From Paenibacillus sp. H1-7 (GTDB lineage: Bacteria > Bacillota > Bacilli > Paenibacillales > NBRC-103111): a DNA stretch of 64,000 nt. Position 1 is the stretch's first letter; each line of letters starts with the position of its first letter. Made by a program: the position numbers and the translations under genes. The notes beneath the pieces are model-generated. The model saw only the letters and a list, made by a program, of their open reading frames with translations. It made no database searches and was not told where the DNA came from. The stretch lies in the NCBI RefSeq assembly GCF_022354825.1, contig NZ_CP031168.1, positions 3,039,501 to 3,103,500 on the forward strand, given 5' to 3'. Below, in pieces: positions 52,094 to 58,993 of the stretch.

Positions 52094-53338
52094 ATGTATA
52101 GTTACCGGGATACACGAGCCGAGGTGTCGCTGGATGCGATCCACTCGAATGTCGTCCGGCTGAAGCGGCATCTTCAGCCTTCATGCCGTCTAATGGCGGT
52201 CGTCAAAGCGGACGGATACGGCCACGGTGCGGTCGAGGTTGCTTTAACGGCCGTGGAAGCCGGAGCGGATTATTTGGCGGTTGCCTTCGTTGACGAGGCG
52301 CTGCAGCTTCGTGACGCCGGGATCGAACAGCCGATCCTTGTATTGGGACATACCCCGCCTCGTTCGCTGGAAGCAGCGGTGAGACAGCGAATCGCGCTGA
52401 CCGTATTTTCCGAGGACATGCTGGATTCACTGGCAGCTTGTGCGGAAAATCTCAAGGAGACGGCCGTGATCCATATCAAATTCGACACGGGGATGTCTCG
52501 GTTGGGATTGACGGACGCGGAGGAGACGATCCGGCTGGCACAGAAAGCGGCGGCTTCTCCAGGAATCCGGCTTGAGGGGATTTTCACGCACTTTGCCGAC
52601 GCCGATGCGGAGGACGCTGTTTGCACTTATGCCCAATTTTCCAAATTCGCGTATTTGCTTATTCGGCTCAAGCAGGAAGGGCTGCACATCCCTATCAAGC
52701 ATTGCTGCAATAGTGCGGCGGCGCTGCGGTTTCCTTGGATGCATCTGGACATGGTGCGCATCGGCATCGCAATGTACGGGCTGCACCCTTTAGCAGCAGC
52801 CAACAACGACGCTGTTGCGCTGACGGCGGCGCTGCAGCTTAAAACGGCGGTTTCCTCGCTGAAACGGATTCCTCCCAATCAGCCTATCGGCTATGGGGGG
52901 ACGTTTGTCCCGGCCCGGGAGACGGTGATCGCCGTCCTGCCCGTCGGCTATGCGGACGGCTATGCCAGATCGCTCTCGAATCGCGGCTATGTGTTGATTA
53001 GAGGCCGCAGAGCGCCTATCGTCGGCCGGATTTGCATGGATCAAACGATGGTTGATGTGACAGGGCTCCCGGAAACGGCAGTGGGAGATGAGGTTGTTTT
53101 ATACGGTGCCGGTGATAGTGATTGCATCTCTGTCGATGAGGCGGCCGAATGGACGCATACGATTCATTATGAGACGGTTTGCCTTGTCGGAAAAAGAGTG
53201 CCCCGAATCTATTTCCGTCACGGGAGGGCTGCAAGCTTTACCAATGTGACATTAGATCGCCGTCCGAAGGCCGGCATTTTGCAAGGAGGAATTACCGACG
53301 ATGAAGCGATGGGAAGCGAAGCTGGAAACTCATTTTGA
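52094..53338 (+). CDS. alr: Alanine racemase
   Basis: PLP-dependent racemase interconverting L- and D-alanine, 414 residues. The PLP-binding Lys is in AVVKADGYGHGA (about residue 38), HIKFDTGMSRLGL is the conserved active-site stretch, RIGIAMYGLHP follows, and the second catalytic Tyr is in PVGYADGYARSLSNRG with GRICMDQTMVDVT. The ATG at 52094 has AAGGGAG 8 bases upstream; the ATG at 52088 is only two bases from it. Its 3' end overlaps the serine hydrolase gene by 38 bases. Spore formers often carry more than one alr; this one, paired with ald, may act on exogenous alanine, which is a germinant. Confidence 0.93.
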   Translation: MYSYRDTRAEVSLDAIHSNVVRLKRHLQPSCRLMAVVKADGYGHGAVEVALTAVEAGADYLAVAFVDEALQLRDAGIEQPILVLGHTPPRSLEAAVRQRIALTVFSEDMLDSLAACAENLKETAVIHIKFDTGMSRLGLTDAEETIRLAQKAAASPGIRLEGIFTHFADADAEDAVCTYAQFSKFAYLLIRLKQEGLHIPIKHCCNSAAALRFPWMHLDMVRIGIAMYGLHPLAAANNDAVALTAALQLKTAVSSLKRIPPNQPIGYGGTFVPARETVIAVLPVGYADGYARSLSNRGYVLIRGRRAPIVGRICMDQTMVDVTGLPETAVGDEVVLYGAGDSDCISVDEAAEWTHTIHYETVCLVGKRVPRIYFRHGRAASFTNVTLDRRPKAGILQGGITDDEAMGSEAGNSF

Positions 53339-54302
53339 TACCTACGCTCAGGAACAGCAATACAGCGGTACGATATTGGTCGCTCAACACGGTGAGGTTC
53401 TTTTTCATAAAGCTTACGGTATGGCAAGCTGCGAGCATGACGTGCCCAATCGTCCCGATACCCGGTTTCATATTGCATCCATTACGAAGCCCGTCACGGC
53501 CCTGGCGGTGCTTATGCTTGCGGATCGGAAGCGGATCGACGTGGACCGGCCCATTGGGGATTATATAGAGCTAGGCCCGCAGCTTAACGGAGATATAACC
53601 ATCCATCACTTATTAACCCATACTTCAGGCATTCCGGACTTCGAGAAGCTGCCGGACTACGCTTACGGCACAGAACGGACTTTATACAAGGACGCGCATA
53701 TTTTGGAGCTCATTCAGGACGTTCCGTCAAGCTTTAAGCCGGGAGAAAGCTGGTCGTACTGCAATACCGGCTATAATCTGCTCGGGCTTCTGATTGAACA
53801 TGCCGCAGAGATGAGCTACGAGCAGTTTGTTGGCCGCAGCATCCTGGAGCCTCTGGGAATGTGCGGAACCGGATTCGGAGCGTCCGACCGGGTTGTGCGC
53901 GGTTTGGCGAGCGGCTACTCGCAGGACGGGAATGGAATGCTCGTGAAGGCAAGATATCACGAGCTGGAGAATTTCAAAGCATCCGGAAATATGGTATCTA
54001 CCGCTGCAGATTTGCTGAAGCTGGATCAGGCGTTGTATTCCGGGCGCAGTCTGCTATCGGAGCCGCTGCTAAGCCGGATGTTCACTCCTCACGCTTTCAT
54101 TGAGCAGGGCAGACATTACGGCTACGGCTTGTCCATTTATGGCGATGGAAGCAGGGGGCACGGCGGCTGGCTGCCGGGCTATTGGTGCAAATTCAGGCAG
54201 TTTCCGGCAAGCGGAAGAGTGATCGTCATGCTGTCGAATCATGATTTTACGAAAGAAGACTCCATTGTGGACCGTACGGAGCAGCTGCTGCTCGCCGAAT
54301 AA
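53301..54302 (+). CDS. Beta-lactamase-fold serine hydrolase
   Basis: A class C beta-lactamase-like (PF00144) protein of 333 residues. The nucleophile motif SITK is at about residue 59, the YxN motif is YCN at about 153, and the third motif area is GHGGWLPGY near 288, where the usual Lys/His-x-Gly is replaced by His-Gly-Gly. No signal peptide is seen, so cytoplasmic. It starts inside the alr gene (38-base overlap) with AAGGAGGAATT before the ATG, so it is coupled to alr. A D-amino acid peptidase or esterase role would fit the D-alanine context but is unproven. Confidence 0.82.
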   Translation: MKRWEAKLETHFDTYAQEQQYSGTILVAQHGEVLFHKAYGMASCEHDVPNRPDTRFHIASITKPVTALAVLMLADRKRIDVDRPIGDYIELGPQLNGDITIHHLLTHTSGIPDFEKLPDYAYGTERTLYKDAHILELIQDVPSSFKPGESWSYCNTGYNLLGLLIEHAAEMSYEQFVGRSILEPLGMCGTGFGASDRVVRGLASGYSQDGNGMLVKARYHELENFKASGNMVSTAADLLKLDQALYSGRSLLSEPLLSRMFTPHAFIEQGRHYGYGLSIYGDGSRGHGGWLPGYWCKFRQFPASGRVIVMLSNHDFTKEDSIVDRTEQLLLAE

Positions 54303-54322
54303 TTACCGGTTATTTTTTTTCG

Positions 54323-54351
54323 TTGACAAATAGCGCTTTCAGTTCTATAAT
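54323..54351 (+). promoter_or_regulatory. Sigma-A promoter with internal cre-like site
   Basis: TTGACA (54323-54328), 17 bases, TATAAT (54346-54351): a perfect consensus promoter. The spacer contains AAATAGCGCTTTCA (54328-54341), whose reverse complement TGAAAGCGCTATTT matches the CcpA operator consensus except at its last two positions. Binding between -35 and -10 would repress. Confidence 0.8.
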
Positions 54352-54390
54352 TCATATCAATTCAATGCATTGAACTACGGTAGGTTCGAG

Positions 54391-54466
54391 TAAATGGAGA
54401 AACCCTTATCCGTAATCATGCCTTTCTCGTCAGGAGAGGTGTGTTTACTGTGGATAGGGGTTTTTG
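54391..54466 (+). promoter_or_regulatory. Leader RNA with terminator, candidate GlpP target (copy 1)
   Basis: AAATGGAGAAACC (54392-54404) overlaps the 5' arm AACCCTTATCC (54401-54411), which pairs with GGATAGGGGTT (54452-54462), followed by a T-run. An inner hairpin is CCTTTCTC/GGAGAGG. GTAAA and TTTAC could also pair, giving a pseudoknot or alternative fold. The same 13-nt core begins the leader of glpD at 56046. Since GlpP, an antiterminator, is encoded in this operon, autoregulation is likely. Confidence 0.7.
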
Positions 54467-54579
54467 TGTTATACGGATATTCCGGAAGCTTGTGTCTGTT
54501 AAGCCTGGATTCATCGTAATGCGGGTGGATTCGTGGCTGTAAGGGCGGCGTATTTGAACTAAAAGCGAGGAAGAACGAC

Positions 54580-55350
54580 ATGAGAGGATATGTATTTGAT
54601 CTGGATGGAACCGTCTATTTGGGCGATAAAATGATCGATGGGGCGGCCGAGGCGATAAGGATTTTGCGGGAGCGCGGGGACAAGGTTGTATTTTTGTCCA
54701 ACAAGCCGATCGCAACCAGACAATCGTACGCCGATAAGCTGACCAAGATGGGAATTCCTACATCGGTGGAGGACGTGCTGAACTCTTCGCTGATCGTTGC
54801 GAGGTATTTGCAGAAGAGAGTAAGCAAAGAAGATAAAGTGTTTGTCATCGGCGAGGAGCCGATCTACGACGAGCTGAGGGAGCATGGAATCGAGCTGACC
54901 GAGGACAGCAGCAACCCGGATTACGTCGTGCTTTCCTGGGATCGTCAATTCACCTACGATAAGCTGAATGTTGTGTATCAGGCGGCCATTCGCGGCTCCA
55001 AAATCATTGCCTCCAACCCGGACGCCACCTGTCCGCTCGATAACGGACAAATTCCGGATACGGGCACGTTCATCGCGGCTTTGGAAGCTGCGACCGGCAA
55101 GGCGATCGATCTGGTCGTCGGCAAGCCTTCGCTTATTGCGGCGCAAGCCGCCGTCGAGCATTTGGGGCTGAAATACGAGGATTGCTTCATGATAGGCGAT
55201 CGACTGGAAACGGACATCAAAATGGGCAATGATGCAGGCATGGCTTCGGTGCTGGTGCTGACCGGAGTGGCTACGGCAGAGATGGCGGCGCTCGCACCTT
55301 CTCCTCCGAAACATATCGTGCCAAGCATTAAAGAAATCGTCCGGTTGTAG
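54580..55350 (+). CDS. HAD-family phosphatase, NagD/AraL-like, possible glycerol-phosphate phosphatase
   Basis: HAD superfamily hydrolase, subfamily IIA, 256 residues. Motif I is FDLDGTVYLGD with both catalytic Asp residues (about 5-9), motif II Ser/Thr is in FLSNKP, the C2-type cap spans about 70-170, the motif III Lys is in VGKPS, and motif IV is MIGDRLETDIKMGNDAGM. Family members dephosphorylate sugar or glycerol phosphates. Here the gene is first in an operon with glpP, behind a GlpP-type leader and a cre-like site, so a glycerol phosphate substrate is a reasonable inference. The ATG follows AGCGAGGAAG. It ends 45 bases before glpP. Confidence 0.88.
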   Translation: MRGYVFDLDGTVYLGDKMIDGAAEAIRILRERGDKVVFLSNKPIATRQSYADKLTKMGIPTSVEDVLNSSLIVARYLQKRVSKEDKVFVIGEEPIYDELREHGIELTEDSSNPDYVVLSWDRQFTYDKLNVVYQAAIRGSKIIASNPDATCPLDNGQIPDTGTFIAALEAATGKAIDLVVGKPSLIAAQAAVEHLGLKYEDCFMIGDRLETDIKMGNDAGMASVLVLTGVATAEMAALAPSPPKHIVPSIKEIVRL

Positions 55351-55395
55351 ATAATCCGTGATATAATAGGGTCACCTTTTGAAAGGGGGGGACGT

Positions 55396-55950
55396 ATGTA
55401 TCCGATCGTCGATTTGGTCGAACATCAAACTATCGCAGCCGTCCAGAGAGAAGAAGAGTTGGAGCTGGCATTGAAAAGTGATGTCAATATCGTATTTTTG
55501 CTGACCGGCTCCATTTTCAATATTAAAGAACTGGTGGATCGAGTCAAAAGCGCAGGAAAGCATGTGTTTCTTCACATGGAATTTATCGATGGAATAGCGC
55601 CCGACAAGAGCGGGGTTGCCTATATGGCCCAAAATGTCAAACCAACGGGCATCATATCGACCAAGAGCAATCTGATCCGGGTAGCCAAGGATTTGCAGCT
55701 GATGGCCATCCAGCGCATATTTCTAATCGACCGCAGCGCCGTAGCGCGAGGCATCAAAGCGGTAGAGCAGAGCCAGCCGGATGCGATAGAGGTTATGCCG
55801 GGCATCATGCCCCGCATTGTTAGAGAGATGACGAATATGACACCGCTTCCGATTATTGCCGGAGGGCTGGTGGGCAATCAAGAGGAGATTGACGAAGCGC
55901 TCAGAGCCGGCGCCTTGGCGGTATCGGCAGGCACGTCGCAATTGTGGTGA
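55396..55950 (+). CDS. glpP: Glycerol-3-phosphate-responsive antiterminator
   Basis: RNA-binding antiterminator of 184 residues that, with glycerol-3-phosphate, prevents termination in leaders of glp genes and stabilises glpD mRNA (B. subtilis knowledge). The beta/alpha barrel family pattern is complete: VDLVEHQTIAAV near the start, FLLTGSIFNIKELVDRVK, KHVFLHMEFIDGIA, NVKPTGIISTKSNLIRVAK, RIFLIDRSAV, DAIEVMPGIMPRIV, and PLPIIAGGLVGNQEEIDEALRAGALAVSAGTSQLW at the C-terminus. AAAGGGGGGGAC precedes the ATG. Two leaders sharing a 13-nt core lie before the HAD gene and before glpD. Confidence 0.95.
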   Translation: MYPIVDLVEHQTIAAVQREEELELALKSDVNIVFLLTGSIFNIKELVDRVKSAGKHVFLHMEFIDGIAPDKSGVAYMAQNVKPTGIISTKSNLIRVAKDLQLMAIQRIFLIDRSAVARGIKAVEQSQPDAIEVMPGIMPRIVREMTNMTPLPIIAGGLVGNQEEIDEALRAGALAVSAGTSQLW

Positions 55951-56044
55951 TATTCGAATAGTCACGGAGTCGTACATGCCGACTCATATACACTCGCCAA
56001 CTGAATATTATGAAATGACTGCAGCGATTCAAAGCGGGATGAGA

Positions 56045-56120
56045 CAAATGGAGAAACCTCTTTGGAAAAGTGCAGCCGGAATATACCCGGTTGTTCTTTT
56101 TCATGGAGGTTTTTATTTTT
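56045..56120 (+). promoter_or_regulatory. Leader RNA with terminator, candidate GlpP target (copy 2, glpD)
   Basis: AAATGGAGAAACC at 56046-56058 overlaps the 5' arm AAACCTC (56054-56060), which pairs with GAGGTTT (56106-56112), followed by a T-rich run to 56120. An inner hairpin is CCGG/CCGG. The terminator ends about 40 bases before the glpD start. The layout is the same as copy 1. Confidence 0.75.
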
Positions 56121-56162
56121 TGCAAGCAAATTGTATGAAAAAGTGTGTTGGAGGCGAGTCCA

Positions 56163-57860
56163 GTGGAAGGGAAATCATCGTTCTCGGCGAAACGCCGGGA
56201 AACGGTTTTAAAGGCAATGGAGCAGGAGACGCCGTTGGATCTGCTGGTGATCGGGGGCGGAATAACCGGCGCGGGGATAGCATTGGATGCGGCAACCCGC
56301 GGGATGAGAGTAGGCGTTCTGGAGAAGAACGACTTCGGATCCGGAACAAGCAGCCGTTCGACCAAGCTGATTCATGGCGGATTGAGGTATTTGAAGCAAG
56401 GCGATGTCAAGCTCGTGCAGGAGGTCGGAAGAGAACGGGCGATTTTGTACAAAAACGCTCCGCATCTCGTCGTTCCGGCTCCGATGCTGCTTCCCGTCTA
56501 TAAGGGAGGCACCTACGGATATTTGGCGACTTCGATCGGCTTGTACGTCTACGATTGGCTGGCCGGCGTTGCGCGGAAGGAAAGGCGCAAAATGCTGAGC
56601 CGGAAGCAGACGATGGAGCTGGAGCCTCTGCTGAAAAAAGACGGTCTGAAGGGAGGAGGGCTCTACTTCGAGTACCGTACGGACGATGCCCGATTGACGC
56701 TCGACATCATGAAAACAGCCTGTCAGCGCGGGGCGAAGGCCGTCAACTACACAGAGGTAACGGATTTCGTGTATGAGAACGGCAGAGCGGCCGGCGTCAC
56801 CGTCCATGACCGGATCAGCGGCCGTCATCACGAGATTCGCGCCAAGCATATTGTCAATGCCGCGGGTCCATGGGCAGACGAGATTCGCAGCATCGACGGT
56901 TCGTTGAAGGGCAAGAGGCTCTTTCTGACCAAAGGCGTCCATCTTGTCGTCGACAGCCACCGGCTGCCGGTTCATCAGGCAGCGTACTTCGATACGCCGG
57001 ACGGCCGGATGGTGTTCGTTATCCCGCGCGGGCATATCACCTATATCGGCACGACGGATACCGCCTACTCGGCTTCGATAGATCAACCGCGCATGACGCA
57101 GGAGGACCGCGATTATTTGATCCGGGCCGTTAATGCGATGTTTCCGGCTGTGAAGCTGACGGAGCGTGACATCCGATCCCACTGGGCCGGACTTCGTCCG
57201 CTGATTTATGAAGAAGGCAAGGGCCCTTCCGAGCTGTCGCGCAAGGATGAAATTTTCATCTCCGACAGCCAGCTCATAACGATTGCCGGAGGAAAGCTGA
57301 CCGGATTTCGCAAAATGGCGGAGAAGGTGGTCGATCTGGTGGCCGGGAGATTGCAGCAGTCCGGCGGGAAAGCTTATCCGTCATGCTCTACCGACAAGAT
57401 CACCATTAGCGGCGGGGAACGGCCGGAGGGCGTATCGTATGAAGACTGGAAGCGGCAGATGATCCAGGATGGGATCGCCGCTGGGGTGGACGGGCAAACG
57501 ATGCAGGAGTGGGTGGACCTGTACGGCTCCAATGCGCTGCGGATTGTGAAGCGGCTGCCTGAATCCGCACGACTCAACATTCCGCCCCAGCTTCAGTGGC
57601 TTCACGCTCAGCTCACCTACTCGGTGGAGGAGGAAATGACCGTAACCCCAGCGGATTTTCTAAGATTGCGCTCGGGATGGTCCTATTTCAACCTGGCCAA
57701 GGCAGAGAAATACCGGAACATCGTAGAGAAGATGATGAACGATTTGCTGGATCTTCAACCGGAGCAGAAGGAAGCGCAGCTGGCGATGCTGAACCAGTTG
57801 TTCCGTCACTTGCACGAGCTGCCGGTAAATGAACAACAGCTTCAATCGATGACATCGTAG
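56163..57860 (+). CDS. glpD: Aerobic glycerol-3-phosphate dehydrogenase
   Basis: FAD-dependent membrane-associated enzyme oxidising glycerol-3-phosphate to dihydroxyacetone phosphate and passing electrons to quinone. The 565 residues match the usual length. The FAD-binding motif is LLVIGGGITGAGIALDAATRG (in part), with the DAO signature GSGTSSRSTKLIHGGLRYL, then FEYRTDDARL, VNAAGPWAD, HLVVD, RGHITYIGTTDT and IAGGKLTGFRKMAEKV. A C-terminal DAO_C domain spans about 400-540. The GTG at 56163 is the start, with GGAGG 8 bases upstream; longer readings begin before that ribosome site. Its leader is a GlpP-type terminator. MgtC follows after 12 bases. Confidence 0.95.
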   Translation: MEGKSSFSAKRRETVLKAMEQETPLDLLVIGGGITGAGIALDAATRGMRVGVLEKNDFGSGTSSRSTKLIHGGLRYLKQGDVKLVQEVGRERAILYKNAPHLVVPAPMLLPVYKGGTYGYLATSIGLYVYDWLAGVARKERRKMLSRKQTMELEPLLKKDGLKGGGLYFEYRTDDARLTLDIMKTACQRGAKAVNYTEVTDFVYENGRAAGVTVHDRISGRHHEIRAKHIVNAAGPWADEIRSIDGSLKGKRLFLTKGVHLVVDSHRLPVHQAAYFDTPDGRMVFVIPRGHITYIGTTDTAYSASIDQPRMTQEDRDYLIRAVNAMFPAVKLTERDIRSHWAGLRPLIYEEGKGPSELSRKDEIFISDSQLITIAGGKLTGFRKMAEKVVDLVAGRLQQSGGKAYPSCSTDKITISGGERPEGVSYEDWKRQMIQDGIAAGVDGQTMQEWVDLYGSNALRIVKRLPESARLNIPPQLQWLHAQLTYSVEEEMTVTPADFLRLRSGWSYFNLAKAEKYRNIVEKMMNDLLDLQPEQKEAQLAMLNQLFRHLHELPVNEQQLQSMTS

Positions 57861-57872
57861 GGAGGCGGATCT

Positions 57873-58634
57873 ATGAACAGCATTTGGTACATCTCTCACA
57901 TGGATCTGACCATCCGCATATTGGCGGCGGCTGCAATGGGAGGCCTGATCGGCTTCGAAAGAGAATGGAGCAACCACGCTGCGGGACTAAGAACTCATAT
58001 CCTCGTTTGCATCGGCTCTGCCGCCATTATGCTCCTGTCGATTTACGGCTTTGGAGAATTTGCCACCGAGTCAAGCGTCCGAATGGACCCTGCGCGTCTG
58101 GCTGCGCAAGTGATCAGCGGGATCGGCTTTCTGGGGGCGGGAGCCATATTGCGCACCGGGTCGACCATCTCCGGATTGACGACGGCGGCCTCGATCTGGG
58201 TTGTTGCCGCCATAGGCTTATGCGTTGGGGCAGGCTTTTTCTTCTGCGCCATTCTGGCGACCATTATGGTTCTCCTCAGCCTGTTCGCCCTGAACAAGTG
58301 GGAGAAGCATTTGATGCGGAACCGCAGACAGCAGGAGATCACGATCAAGGTATTCGACAGGCCCGGAATTATGGGGAAAATCGCCACCTTATTCGGTGAA
58401 CAGGGGGTGCAAATCGTCAATGTCAAAATGAGCTCGGAGGAGCCGCAGTCCGCAGGAGAGCTGCCGGATGCCGTGATGGAGCTGAGGTTCGTCGTGAAGT
58501 CGGCCCACCCGGAGAAGCTGATGCGCGCCATTCAAAATATATCCAGCGCCGGAGGGAAGGACGTCATTTCCTTGGATTCGTCGCATTTGAAATTGCCGAT
58601 CCACAGCAATGCCGCTTCCTCCCATGCCATGTGA
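57873..58634 (+). CDS. MgtC/SapB family membrane protein
   Basis: A 253-residue protein with four to five N-terminal membrane helices and a soluble ACT-like C-terminal domain (about 155-235: QEITIKVFDRPGIMGKIATLFGEQGVQIVNVKM in part). The MgtC motifs are plain: RILAAAAMGGLIGFEREW, GLRTHILVCIGSAAIMLLS, RLAAQVISGIGFLGAGAILRTG and GLTTAASIWVVAAIGLCVGAGF. The family is tied to low-Mg2+ survival and phosphate control, and the ACT-like domain is the longer MgtC form. It starts 12 bases after glpD behind GGGAGGCGGA, so is cotranscribed with it; the functional link to glycerol phosphate is unclear. Confidence 0.87.
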   Translation: MNSIWYISHMDLTIRILAAAAMGGLIGFEREWSNHAAGLRTHILVCIGSAAIMLLSIYGFGEFATESSVRMDPARLAAQVISGIGFLGAGAILRTGSTISGLTTAASIWVVAAIGLCVGAGFFFCAILATIMVLLSLFALNKWEKHLMRNRRQQEITIKVFDRPGIMGKIATLFGEQGVQIVNVKMSSEEPQSAGELPDAVMELRFVVKSAHPEKLMRAIQNISSAGGKDVISLDSSHLKLPIHSNAASSHAM

Positions 58635-58701
58635 TGGAAAAGGTCGAAAATTAATGTCTTGTATGCAGCTAGGATTAGTGGTATCATTAATAATTTATTA
58701 A

Positions 58702-58742
58702 CAATCCAAAGGATTGACAATGTGCTACCCTGTATGTCATAC
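58702..58742 (+). promoter_or_regulatory. Candidate promoter with operator-like palindrome
   Basis: TTGACA (58714-58719) with CATACT 18 bases downstream could be a sigma-A promoter. The -35 overlaps CAATCCAAAGGATTG (58702-58716), a perfect 6-bp inverted repeat around AAA, as expected for a repressor site. The long distance to the ugpB-like start (about 250 bases) implies a long leader or another promoter. Confidence 0.4.
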
Positions 58743-58945
58743 TTTTTTCTAGGAAGCGAGCTATATTCAATTGTATATGCGATTTTCACTTGGATGCGGA
58801 GATCATGAGATAATCCAAGGGACACCGGGTTTGACTGTATGATGATTCATGCAGGCAGTGTCTCTTGCTATTGTCTTTATTGATCTCTTTTTGTCTGCTC
58901 ATAAATGCAGATAAGTGTGCCGAGCCTAGTACGCTTCGACCGACA

Positions 58946-58959
58946 TGTAAGCCTTTACA
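58946..58959 (+). promoter_or_regulatory. Cre-like CcpA site
   Basis: TGTAAGCCTTTACA is an inverted repeat that matches the CcpA consensus TGWAANCGNTNWCA apart from the central G. It lies 34 bases before the ugpB-like start codon. Confidence 0.45.
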
Positions 58960-58993
58960 TTACAATTGTCCAAAGACGAAAGGGGTATTCAGA

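Larger units (their letters stand above)
58635..58993. other. Upstream region of the ugp-like operon
   Basis: A 359-base region with no gene. It holds a candidate promoter (58702-58737), a stem-loop at about 58829-58865 (GACAC against GTGTC with an inner TGTATGA/TTCATGCA stem), and a cre-like palindrome at 58946-58959. No GlpP-type core was found here. Confidence 0.5.

Noticed and set aside
58865..58993. Extension of the ugpB-like frame to an earlier start
   Set aside because: It would place 43 Cys-rich residues before a normal lipoprotein signal peptide, and it runs through the cre-like site.
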